Source: Rhizaria sp. SCN 62-66 (lineage: Eukaryota; Rhizaria, unplaced). From it: a stretch of 59,563 nt of DNA. Below the pieces are notes generated by a model that saw only the letters and a program-made list of their open reading frames with translations, was not told the DNA's origin and searched no databases. Made by a program: the position numbers and the translations under genes. The stretch's first letter is position 1, and each line of letters opens with the position of its first letter. Location of the stretch: the NCBI GenBank assembly GCA_001724265.1, contig MEDY01000159.1:1-59563 (forward strand). The letters are read 5' to 3'. Below, piece after piece: positions 10,224-20,446 of the stretch.

Positions 10224-13200
10224 ATGTCGCAGCGCCGCAGCACGTCGGTGTACTCCCGGCGTCACGTGGGCAGCGCGGCCGCCGCGGCCGACTCTGGCGG
10301 CGCCGACTCCGGCGGCGCCGATTCTCCCGCTGCCCCGCTGGCCCCGCCCACGCCCGCCGCCTCTGGCTCGACCTCCGCCGGCGCGCTGCCCGCGGGAATC
10401 GTGATTCCGCCCGCGCTCTCGCGGCGCGGCACCGCGGCTGCGGCGACCCCGCTGGCGGACGGCATGCTCCCTACTCCGCTGCCCTCATCCTCTTTTTCCT
10501 CGTCCTCGCTCTCCGCCAACGCTCTCGCCGCGTCGTCGTCGTCGTCGCTGTCCTCGATCGTCTCGGGCGCGGTTTTCCGCGGCGGCAGCGACGCCGACGG
10601 CGCCGGCGGCCTCACCCCGTCGGCCGCGGGCGACTACAGCGGTAGCGGCATCGGCTACGACGACGATGTCGACGCGGGTCCCAGTCACCGCCCGCCGCGC
10701 GCCTCGGCCTCCGCGTCGGCCTCTGCCTCCGGCGCCGGCGCGGGCGGCCCCGGCCGCGGGCGCAAGCGCGGCGCCCCCGTTTCCGCCGCGGCCTCGGCTG
10801 ACGGCAGCGACGGCGCGGGCGCGGGCGCCGACAGCGGCGTGCTTGGGGGTGGTGGTGCCACGCCCGGCCTCGGCGGCCGCCGCGCCAGCAGCAGCGCGCG
10901 CGGCGGCGGCGGCGGCGGCGGCGCGCTTGGGCTGACGGTGCTGACGGCGAGCAGCAGCAACAGCGGCGGCGGCGCCATGGACGACGGCGACGGCGGCATC
11001 GACTCACGGTCTCTCTCACGGTCCCAGTCGCGGTCCCAGTCGCGCTCGCGCTCGCGGGCCGCGGGCAGCCGGTCCCAGTCGCGATCGCGCTCGCGGCTGC
11101 CCACGGGCGCGGCGACGCCCATGGGCGACGGCGACGGCGACGAGTCGGGCTACTACCGCCAAGCCGGCCAGGGCGGGGGCTACATGTCCGCCCTCAGCGG
11201 CAGTGCGACTCCGATGAACAACAACAGCAACAACGCCGGCGACGGTGACGACGGAGACGGCGACAACGAGGAGGCCGAGGACGGAGACGACCAGGGCGAA
11301 GGCCGCAACAGCTTCAACCGCAGTGGCCTCACCACCGACAACGACAACGACAATGACGATGACGACAACGACGACGGTGAGAGCGGAGAGAACGCGGGCG
11401 CTGCGAGCGACAGTGCTTCGGGCGCCACGCCCACTGCGCAGACGCCCACCGCCGGCGCCGTCACGTCGACCACGGCGGCCACGGCGGCCGCGGCAGCCGC
11501 GGCGCATCGCCGGCGCGCTGGCGGCGGCAACAGCAACAGTAACAACAACAACGCGGACGCGTCGGCGACCGCCGCGGCAGCGGGCGGCAACGCGGGCAAC
11601 CGGCCCAGCGGCGCGGGCTACGGCGGCGGCGGCAACAGCGCGCGCGGCGGTGCGCAGAAAAAGAAGAACGAGAAGAAGACTCCGACGTACGACCTGTCTA
11701 ACCTGAGCGCGGTGATCCCCGACGACTTCGGCGTGTTGTGCTTCGTCAACGGGACGTTCCTGCAGGCCAAGATCGTGCAGTCGCGGCCTTTGGCGGGTAT
11801 CACGCTCGACTCGCAGCAGATCGTGCCGACGCCGTTCCCGCCCGAGACGCTGCCGTACGACTACGAGACGCACGAGTTCGTCTACTACGTCCACTTCATC
11901 CGGTGGGACCCGCGCATGGACGAGTGGGTTTCGCGCGACCGCATCCGCTTCCCGCACGAGCTACGCCGCTTCCAGCCGCTGCCGGAGCCGCCGGGGCCAG
12001 CGTCGACGCACACGCCGCTGGCCGTGCTCAAGCGTGCGGGCTTCGACGTCACAACTGAGACGCCCGCGGCCGCGCTGCCGAGCGTCGCCCGCGTCATCAA
12101 CGGCCGCCTGGGCAGTACCATCGTCCTCTCGACGCCCGTCGCGCGGCCACCGGTCCCCACGCAGGGCTTCGGCGCCGCTGGCGCGGGCGCGGGCGCCGCG
12201 GGCGGGGTCCCGGGGGCGCCCGGCGCGCCGGGGGCCAACTCGGGCGCGGGCTTCGGGCCCAACGGGTTCATCATCATCCCCACTGTGCCCGCGCCGACTG
12301 CGCACGGTCACGGGCACGGACACGGGCACGGACACGGACACGGACCCGGCGGCGGCGGCGCGGGGGCCGTGGCGGCCGCAGTGGCGGGCGCGGCGGGCGC
12401 GGGCGCGGCGGGAGCCGCGGGCGGCGGCACAGGCGGCGGCGAGGCGGGCACCATGGGCACGGACGCAGGCATTGTCGTCACGGAGCACTCGGAGGGCGTT
12501 CTCCAGGGCCCGATCCTCGCCGACGAGCTGGAGGCTGCCAAGAAGCTCCGCAACAGCTCCGCCGCGGGCTCGGGCGACGACAGCAACAGCAACAGCAATA
12601 GCAACAGCGCCGATGCCGGTGCCGGCGGTGGCGGTGCGGCTGCGGAGGCTGGCGTCAAGACTGAACCAGGGACTGAAGCTGCTCCTGTCAAGAAAGAGGT
12701 ACGCTTTCGCTGTGAACAAAACCACTAGCTTTACTTATTTATGCTCCATTATTTCCATTGTATTTTGCCACTTTTGAAATCGAGCTGGAGATGTTCAACC
12801 TTATATCCATGGTTTTCTGTTTTCTATCTTGTTCTCTTTTTTTTTTTTTCTCTTGTTTTCGTTTGCTTTGTACAGGAGGGCGCTGCGAACAAGAGCGACG
12901 TGGCGATTGCCAAAGCGATGGAGGCTGCCAAGGCCGCCGCGCGCGTCAACGCCGCCAGAGCCGAGCCCCTGGAAGCCGCGTTCCAGCTGCTGTATTATCC
13001 GCTTCCGGAGCCTGGGGCGTCGTTCCCGCACATCCGCGTGGAGTCGCTGTCGGAGGCGCTGACTTTGCAGGTCGAGGACGACGACGACCACCACGACCAC
13101 GCGACGCGCGTCAAGAACCTCAACGACATCGTCATCGGGCAGTACATTATGCCCACGTGGTACTATTCCCCGTTCCCCGAGCAGTACCGCTCCACCAAGC

Positions 13201-14703
13201 GGCTTTACTTCTGCGACACGTGTCTGGCGTACTTTGCGCACAGCAGCGAGGTGGATCGGCACCGGCGCAAGTGCACGGTCAAGCACCCGCCCGGGAACGA
13301 GATCTACCGCTCGCAGGAGACCAACGTGATGATCGCGATGTTCGAGGTCGACGGGCTCAAGGAGCGCGTCTTCTGCGAGTCGCTGTGCTACATCGCGAAG
13401 CTGTTTCTCGACCACAAGACGCTGCACGAGGACTGCTCCATCTTCCTCTACTACGTGCTGTGCGAGGTCACGCCGCGCGGCTGCGCCGTGGTGGGCTACT
13501 TCTCCAAGGAAAAGGTCTGGACGCTGAACAATCTCGCGTGTATCCTTACGCTGCCGTGCCATCAGCGTAAGGGATACGGCAAGTTCCTCATCTCGATGTC
13601 CTACGAGCTGGCCAGGATTGAGGGACGCATCGGCGGGCCTGAGCGCCCGCTCTCCGATCTCGTACGTTGTGATCGCAATTCGGCAATGTTATGAACTGAA
13701 ATGAAACGTGCTCGTCTGGACAAAGGTTTTAGCACATCTCGCGCTCCTAATGATGTTCATTTTTTAAATAATTTTTTTAAACTGTGCTTATATGCATTCG
13801 CTCAATTATTTGCATCCCATTGATGTGTATTATTTTCTCCTCTTTGTTCTACAGGGTCGCGTGTCATACATCCACTACTGGCAGGAGCAGATCGCTAACG
13901 TGCTCCAACGCATCCTGACCCAGTACCGCACGCTCGCGGCCGCCGAGGGCAGCTCTGTCGCTCTCCCGGCGGCGCTGACCTCGAAGGACAGCGACGGCGT
14001 CGACGTCACGAAGCCCCTCTCCGGCCCGCCGCCACCGCCCTCGAGCAATTCCAGTTCCAGCGCGGTCAACTCTAGCGGCGCCGCGAGCAGCAGCTCGTCG
14101 AGCGCGATCACGGCGCTGTTGTCGCCGCCCGCGGCGTCGCTGCCTAACTCGCCCGGGCTGGCCATCGCGCTGGGGCAGGAGCCCGAGGTGAGTCTGGACG
14201 AGCTGGCGCGTCTCTGCCACATCCAGATCAACGACATCCAGGTACGCGTTGTCTCACTAAATCACGCTATTTGATACCATATATTGCAATTATAACATAT
14301 AATGCAGCTATGCTGTGGTATATTGTATTTGATATCTGTATTGTTAAAATCATCGCTAAATTTTAACATCTTTGGCTTACATTCTTGTGTTTTTGTCTCC
14401 CTGCTGTCGACTTCTGTGTGTGCACAGGACACGTTGCGCGAGCACAACATCCTGGCCTGGGACAAGGGCTCCTGGGTGCTGTCCTGGTCGCGCCTTGAGG
14501 CCTACTGGCAGGGGCTCCGTGAGCGCGCCAACAAGGTCAAGGAGCGCGAGGAGGCGATGCGCAAGGCCGGCAAGGAGCCGCCGAAGCGCATCAACGTGCG
14601 CGGCGCCATCGCGGAGAAGATTCACTGGACGCCGTGGCAGCCGGCACAGATCACGCAGGTGATCAAGCGGCGCAGGATTGACGACGGCGGCGACGGGCAG
14701 TGA
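10224..14703 (+). CDS. MYST-family histone acetyltransferase (Tip60/Esa1-like)
   Basis: There are four exons: 10224-12698, 12876-13661, 13855-14241 and 14428-14703. All introns are phase 0 (donors GTACGC, GTACGT, GTACGC; acceptors CAG), giving 1307 residues and a TGA stop. The protein opens with about 480 low-complexity residues, including an SRSQSRS repeat (11010-11100). A chromo-barrel domain follows at about 488-580 (YYVHFIRWDPRMDEWVSRDR). The MYST core has the C2HC finger (FCDTC then H-RRKC), the conserved Lys in AKLFLDHKTL (autoacetylation site of Esa1/Tip60), NLACILTLP with the conserved Cys, the acetyl-CoA loop QRKGYGK, and SYEL with the catalytic Glu. Such enzymes acetylate histones H4/H2A in NuA4-type complexes. 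The chromo-barrel argues for the Tip60/MOF branch. Length is two to three times the family norm because of insertions, including a Ser/Pro/Ala insert in exon 3 and an HGHG repeat near 12300-12345. Confidence 0.95.
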
Positions 14704-15112
14704 GTGTGGCAGGGTGTGGCAGACAGTGTTGTGTGACGCGGCATGCATCAAGCCACATTGCGTTGATGACTCGCGCATCCTTGGAATTGAATGATGGCCG
14801 AATCTGGATATCCAGGAAGATATATATATACTGTGACTTAAATAAACAACTGCTAGTTGATTATTATTCTCATGTTTGTGCATCAGAATCATGTTGTCTT
14901 TCATCACAAGTGCTGAATTGGACCAGCAAACTCAGCAATGAACGACTATTGTTCGTATGTCGAGCTACCCCAGTGAGAACGTGTTGTTATTTGCCGGTAC
15001 AGCACAAAATATAAACTATGTATTAATGGATTGCAAATGCGAAAATAAAGTTGCTGGCTTGGTGCCACTAACGACTCTGTCAACGTGAAAAAGGCCGTCG
15101 AGGATGTTTGCG
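14704..15112. other. Convergent 3' intergenic region
   Basis: This 409-bp stretch lies between the convergent MYST and RPP38-like genes. It is AT-rich and contains AATAAA hexamers in plus orientation. No coding or RNA feature was seen. Confidence 0.5.
14841..14846 (+). terminator. Candidate polyadenylation signal AATAAA (MYST)
   Basis: AATAAA lies about 140 nt after the MYST stop codon; a second copy lies near 15044. Assignment is by position only. Confidence 0.4.
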
Positions 15113-17384
15113 TCACTCGATGTTATTGTCCGCAAGTAGTTTCATCTTCATCATCTTCTTCTTTTTCTTCGCCGCCAACAGCGCAGCCTCCGCCGCCGCA
15201 ACACTACTCGCACTTGCACCTGTGTTCGAGGCCGACGAGTCGGACTGATCGGACTGCGAGCCCTTCTGCTGGTGCTGCATCTGCATCGCCGAGATTGCCA
15301 CGGCGCCGCGCACGGAGGTCACGCCCACGCCCACAGCAGCCTTGCCGCGCGCCTCGGCCGCGGCCTCCTTGGCCAGCTTCGCCTTGGCCTTCGCGGCCGC
15401 GGCCGCAGCGTCTAAGGGGGTACTTAGACCGAGACTCGCAGCCTGCGCAGCCTGCACAGCGGCCGCGCGCTTCTGGAGGTTGTTCTTCTCCTTCTTGCTC
15501 ATCGCGACGCCCGCGTGCAGCTCCGGCCGCGGCTGCGGCGCGTCGGCCACCAGCACAGCCGCCTGAGACACCGCGGCCTTCGCGACCTGATCGACCGCAT
15601 CTCCGGTCCTTTTTGTTGCTGCTGAGGTCGAGTCGGGGCGAGGACGCTTCGCGGCAAACGCGACGTCCGCGTCCGCGTCGTCGTCGTCATCATCGCCATC
15701 ACCACCAGCAGCTGCAGAGCCCTGTTTCTGCCTCTGTTGCTGCGTCTGCGCGAGCGAGACGGGCACGGCGGCGCGCGCGCCCTGGAGCCGCCGCAGCCGC
15801 TGCAGCCGCTGCGCCGGGCCCTGGAAGACCGCCGTCGCCAAGAACTCGGGGAACGACTGCGTGAACGCGGCAAGCGCGGCCGACACCGTGGCCGTGGTCC
15901 TGGGCGCCGTGCTGCTCGCTAGAGGCGGCAGAGCACCGTCGCTGCCGCCGCTGTTGTTGTTACCGCGATTGTTCTGGTTGTTGTGCTTATTGTGCTTATT
16001 GTCCCTCGGTCGCTGCTGCTGCTGCTGCTGGTTGGCGTTGCTGCTGCTCGGCGTGGCGGCGGCAGCGACTGGGGCATCGGCGGGCAAGCCCTGCAGCTGG
16101 CGCGAGCCGCCGCCGTGGGGAGTGACCGTGAGCGCCGGCCCACTCACGGTGGGGAACGCGCGGGAACCCGTGGGGTCGCGGGTGGCGGCCGCGGCGGCGT
16201 CTGTGGCCAGGGCGGCGGCCTCGGCGGCGGAGATGTCGAAGCTGACGTCTTTGGGGCCGAAGATGCCGCTCGGGGTGAAGGTGGGAGCGCTCGACTGCAG
16301 TCTGAGTTGCAGTGCAAAAACAGAACGAACACGTATGATATGTGAATATATTGTCATGTTATTTCAATATCTTTGCAAACAAATGTAAATTACACTGCTT
16401 TATAAGCTCATATGCAATTAATGGCAAAACATCAAGTAATATATCGTGCTTTGTTCAGGCTTTGCATCGAACGTACTTGTGGATGGCGGCGGCCAGCGAG
16501 GGGTGGCCCAGCGCAGTCTTCTTGAAGCCCACGGTAACGGCGGTGCGGAGACCGAAGCAGTGGCCAAGCAGCGGGGAGGCGCATGAGAGCCCGATCATCG
16601 GGGTGCGCGCCAGGGCGGCCAGCGGAGGCAGATGCGACAGGAGCGGGTACGAGGCCGCGGACTGGAGACGACATAGCAAGGAATAGCATACAAAAAAAGA
16701 ATAGCAAGAAATTGTAAGACAAAGGTGAAAATACGGCTACAGCGTGTTATATTCTATCATATAACACGTATTCCCTCTTAGATAAAGCTGCGACTCCTGA
16801 TGAGAGCACGTACGGGAATGCAGAGGAGGACCAGGCAGAGCTCCTTGCTCTCGAGCGCGCGCGCAACGCTGTTGACGCCGACGGCGAGCAGCGTGCACAC
16901 CGCGGGGTACGCCACGCGGCGCAGCGCGCGGCCGCGGTCCGAGTCGGCGAGGAAGTCCTCGCCTGCGGCGGCCGCGGCGGCCAGAGCGGCGGGCGCGAGC
17001 ACGGCGTCGGCGGGGGCGTCGAGGGGAAAAGTCTCGCTGAGCAGGGCCAGCACGGCGTCTGTCACGGGCTGCGAAACGGGCGGCCTGAAGGGAATTGCAA
17101 CAGTAACGGCACCATGAGCGGTTTGACATGTGAAGTATGTCGAAGTTAGAATGTGAGTGGATTCGTTGCCATTGTGATGAGATTGAAAGGGAATAGCTCA
17201 AGTAAGACAAGATGGGTGGTGGGATCGCGCGCAGGAGGTGATGACAATGCGACAAGCTCATAGCGCAGGCTACAACGTACCAGTTGGTTGTGATGCCACT
17301 GAGAAGAGTCGGGCGGTAGATGGGGCGACGCGATTGCTGGTTGTGGTGGTGGTTGTGGTGGCCACCGCCCTTGCTCGCACTCAT
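15113..17384 (-). CDS. RPP38: RNase P/MRP subunit p38-like protein (L7Ae fold)
   Basis: There are four exons on the minus strand: 17384-17281, 17084-16814, 16661-16477 and 16301-15113. They join in frame to 582 residues and TGA. All three donors are GTACGT. The L7Ae/RPP38 core spans exons 2-3: GVNSVARALESKELCLVLLC, then LLSHLPPLAALARTPMIGL, then LGHCFGLRTAVTVGFKK. These correspond to the GIN-VTRALER, HL--L and lAFKK segments of human RPP38. That protein binds kink-turns and is part of nuclear RNase P and RNase MRP (tRNA 5' and rRNA processing). The N terminus is short (GGHHNHHHNQQSRRP), and PPVSQPVTDAVL precedes the core. The 390-residue tail in exon 4 is low-complexity with an Ala/Lys-rich possible coiled coil and a basic KKKKKMMKMK end. 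It contains a copy of the dispersed element at 15411-15429. A generic L7Ae protein is the main alternative. Confidence 0.8.
15411..15429 (-). repeat. Copy of dispersed element CTAAGTACCCCCTTAGAC
   Basis: On the minus strand the sequence reads TCTAAGTACCCCCTTAGA, encoding LSTPLDA within the RPP38-like tail. It is the most complete copy of an element that recurs in unrelated genes at 44225, 46694 and 54340, and as half-sites elsewhere. Confidence 0.6.
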
Positions 17385-17779
17385 CTGGGCACTAGGGTCA
17401 CGGAGATAGTCGCTTGAAAGGGGTGCTGCTACAGAAGCGAATTGACAAATAAAAAGAAGTTATAATCCATCAAAATTTTGCGTGGGGTAGAGCTAGATGC
17501 GTATTGACGATCAGAATCTCGAACTCTGATCATTGGCAAATCGTTGAGTGGTCAGGTTGCGCCACTCTGCCGAAGCAAGCCCAGACAGAAACAAGGCGCA
17601 AACTTACATAATCACGAAGCACATCTGTATATGAGTAATGTCAATCACGGTCAAACTCCAATATATCGTTAAATTTTGTAGTTTGTATTTAATAGTAGTA
17701 GAGATTCGTCGCGGTGGCCTAATCTATGCCAACATAATGTTATTTGAAATAAGAACTTGTCAGGATATGTGCCACAACT
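17385..17779. other. Intergenic with a degenerate tRNA-like stretch
   Basis: This 395-bp stretch separates the RPP38-like start from the JMJD7-like 3' end. On the minus strand at about 17580-17500, a GTGGCGCAACCTG stretch is followed by AGTTCGAGATTCT. These resemble Pol III A and B boxes, and the latter forms a 5-bp T-arm with loop TTCGAGA. No convincing anticodon or acceptor stem can be drawn, so I do not call a tRNA. Confidence 0.35.
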
Positions 17780-20212
17780 TCACTTCTTAACATTGCCGAA
17801 CGTGCCCTTGGACCCCGCCAGCAGCTTCTTCAGGTCGCCCACAGTCACCTGCACGACTTCCTCACCGTCGCCTGCCACCACCTTGCCGTCCGGCCCCACC
17901 ACAATCACCTCCTGGTCCCCGCTCCCGCTATCCTTGCTGTCGCCCTCGCCCTCTCTCTGGTCGTGGCCGTGGTCGTGGTTGTGGCCGTGGCTGCGGCGCT
18001 CCTTCTGCTCCTTGAGCGCCTTGATCAGCTCCGCGTAGAGGAACTTGACGTCGTACTGCATGCCGTACCAGTAGTTGACCGCGATCGTCACGCCCTCCTG
18101 CTTCACCGCGTGGAACCACAGTCCCGGCAGGTACAGCGCCTGCCCCGCGCCCACAGTCACCTGGTACTTGGACAGCGCGCCGAAGTCGACCCGCAGCCCG
18201 TCGCCCTTGCGCGGCCGGTCCACGTCGACGTCCAGCCACGGCACCAGCTGCAGCTCGCCCGCCCCCGCCCCCGCCTCGTCACTAGGGCCGCCTCCCGTCA
18301 GATCGAGCACGGTGTGGAAGCGGCCGCAGACGGCGGGCACGATCGGCGGCACCTCCTCCAGGTCCAGCACGGGCTTGCCCTGCCCCGCGGCCTCCGCGGC
18401 GGCCACCTTGGCCTTACGGGCGGCGATCTTGCGCAACACGGCCTCGGCCGCGGCCGTGGCCTCGGCGCCGGCCTCCGCGGCCTCAGCGGCGTCCGCGGCG
18501 GCCGCGGCGATCGCGGCGGAGCTACTGCCCGCAGCCTCGGCGGCCTCGGCGGCGGCGGCGGCGGCGGTCGCGGCGGAGGCCTGCGCGCGCGCGATGGCCG
18601 CGTCGATCGTGGCCTGGTCCGGCATCGGCGCAACCAAATCGTCGTCATCCTCGCTCTCGTCGTCGTCGTGAGCGCCAGCAGCACTGCCGCTCGCGCCGTC
18701 CTCGCTCTTGCCCTTGCCCTTGCTGGCCCTGAGGGAGGAGTGCTTGTAGAGCGGGTGGGCAGGCGCCGAGGTCGGGGGCGCGCCGCGGACCCAATGCGCC
18801 TTGGGCAGCGCCTTGCGGCTCAGCCAATACTCGTCCGCGGGCGGCAGCAGCGTGAAGTGCTTCTTGCCGCGCACCACGCAGTAGATGTTCTCGTACGGGT
18901 CGCTGTGCATCGACGACGTCGCGCGACCGTCGCCCTACACGGGGTGCGGAGGAGCAAGATAGAGAGACAAACAAGGAGTACAGATAGCAACTTGAAGTTG
19001 AGGAATTGCAAAAGAATTTGGAAATGATACAAATGTGTGATTCTTCTATACTGATGGTAGAAAGCGGTGCATTTAAGGAATGATGACGTACCATCCAGAA
19101 GTTGACCGCCTCGGGCGCCTCCCCGAAGGCGTCATCCGCAAAGGGCAGCGCCAGCGCCGCGTCAGCGTGCAGGGCGGCGAACTCGCCCGAAAAAGACGAG
19201 TTCTGGTGCTGGCAGTACGGCACGCCGTCGGGCTTTTGCTTGGGCCCCACCACCGCTCCGCTCGCGCTATTGCTGTTGCTGTTGCTGCTGCTGTTGCTGC
19301 TGTTGTTGCTGTTGTTGTCAACGGAGTCGGCCACGGTGGCGCTCTTGGCCGCATTGCTTTCAGTGCCCTGCGGCTCAGGCTCAGACCCAGCCGTCGCGGC
19401 CGCAGCGGCGGCCTGCGCCTGCGCCCGGACGTACGGCAGCTCGTCCCTGGCGGCAACGCTCTCCCCCTTAGCGGCCCTGAGCGCGCCCTCCTCGCTTCCG
19501 CCCTCCTCCAACAGGTCGATGAAGTCGCGGAAGGTCATGCGCTCCTCCACGGGCGTCACAAACAGACGGTCCTCGACAATGCAATCGCCGCGCCCGTCGG
19601 GTGTGAAGTCTACCGTGATTTTTTCGGAGCCGGCGGCGCGCTTGAGGTAGTCGTTGCTGCCCCATTTCGCGAAGGCGGCCCACCCCCAGTGCGCGAGCGC
19701 GCCGTCGATCAGCACAGGCTTGTTCTTGGCCACGTACTCGCGCAGAAACAGCAGCGGGGTCAGCTCCGAGGCGGGCACCACGTCGATGCTGGCCGCGCCC
19801 AAGAGGGGGAAGTCGCGCGCGAAAGCGCGCATCGGGAAGTCGGGGTCTGAGGTAGATTATCAAGGCACAAACAACAGCGAATATGAATATCATACAGATG
19901 AGTACATATGATAAAAGCAAGAGAGGGATGCGCGGAATATAACGTATTATATAGCATGTTGTTGTTATGTCAATATGTGGCTCGGTCTTGGTCGTCAAAG
20001 GCGAGTTGGTATCGTGAGTCTTGCAAGGAAGGTGACTTACCGGTGTAGTCAGTGGGGGGCTCGTCAAGCAGCGACGAGGAGGACGACGAAGACGCCGCGG
20101 CATCGTTATCTGCAGCTTGCGACGTGGTAGCTGTCTTGCCAGTCGCGGCGGCAACGGCGGCAGCGAGTTGCTCGATCACAGCGGCCTGTTCCTGCGGAGT
20201 GCGGGCAGACAT
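17780..20212 (-). CDS. JMJD7: JMJD7-like JmjC-domain lysyl hydroxylase
   Basis: There are three exons: 20212-20041, 19846-19092 and 18934-17780 (donors GTAAGT and GTACGT; acceptors CAG and TAG). They give 693 residues and TGA. After a short N terminus, DYTDPDFPMRAF leads into a cupin-like JmjC domain. The stretch EAVNFWMGDGRATSSMHSD followed by YENIYCVVRGKKHF closely follows the JMJD7 pattern NFWLG, then LHKDHYENLYCV. The Fe(II) ligands are visible: His319 and Asp321 (HSD) and His about 584 in YLPGLWFHAV, followed by IAVNYWY and D-KF. JMJD7 is a 2-oxoglutarate oxygenase that hydroxylates a lysine of DRG GTPases. Two insertions enlarge it: an Asn/Ser/Ala tract in exon 2 and an Ala/Asp-rich tract of roughly 150 residues between HxD and the distal His. 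The start ATG at 20212 is 234 bp from the divergent gene. Confidence 0.88.
19258..19321. repeat. Imperfect GTT/GCT triplet run
   Basis: A run of ttgctgttgctgctgctg units encodes an Asn/Ser tract on the minus strand within exon 2 of the JMJD7-like gene. Confidence 0.7.
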
Positions 20213-20446
20213 CCGTGCGGGGGTACTCTCTGCGCAGGGGGCGAAGAAATGAATCGTGTTGCATAACGTGAGAAGAAGCGGTGTAAATGTGACTCAAATA
20301 TATAATTGTTAAATTCGTATTCTGTGCTTGCCTCTATTATATAATCGCCACTGACGGACTCCTCATCACACACACTATCTTTTCGTATCCTTGTCTTAGT
20401 CGACCAACTCGGCCGCGCCCACCATAGCTACATCAAAGATACGACG

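Noticed and set aside
17500-17590. Calling a tRNA gene on the minus strand
   Set aside because: Only the T-arm folds well; the anticodon and acceptor stems fail, so it is listed as an observation only.
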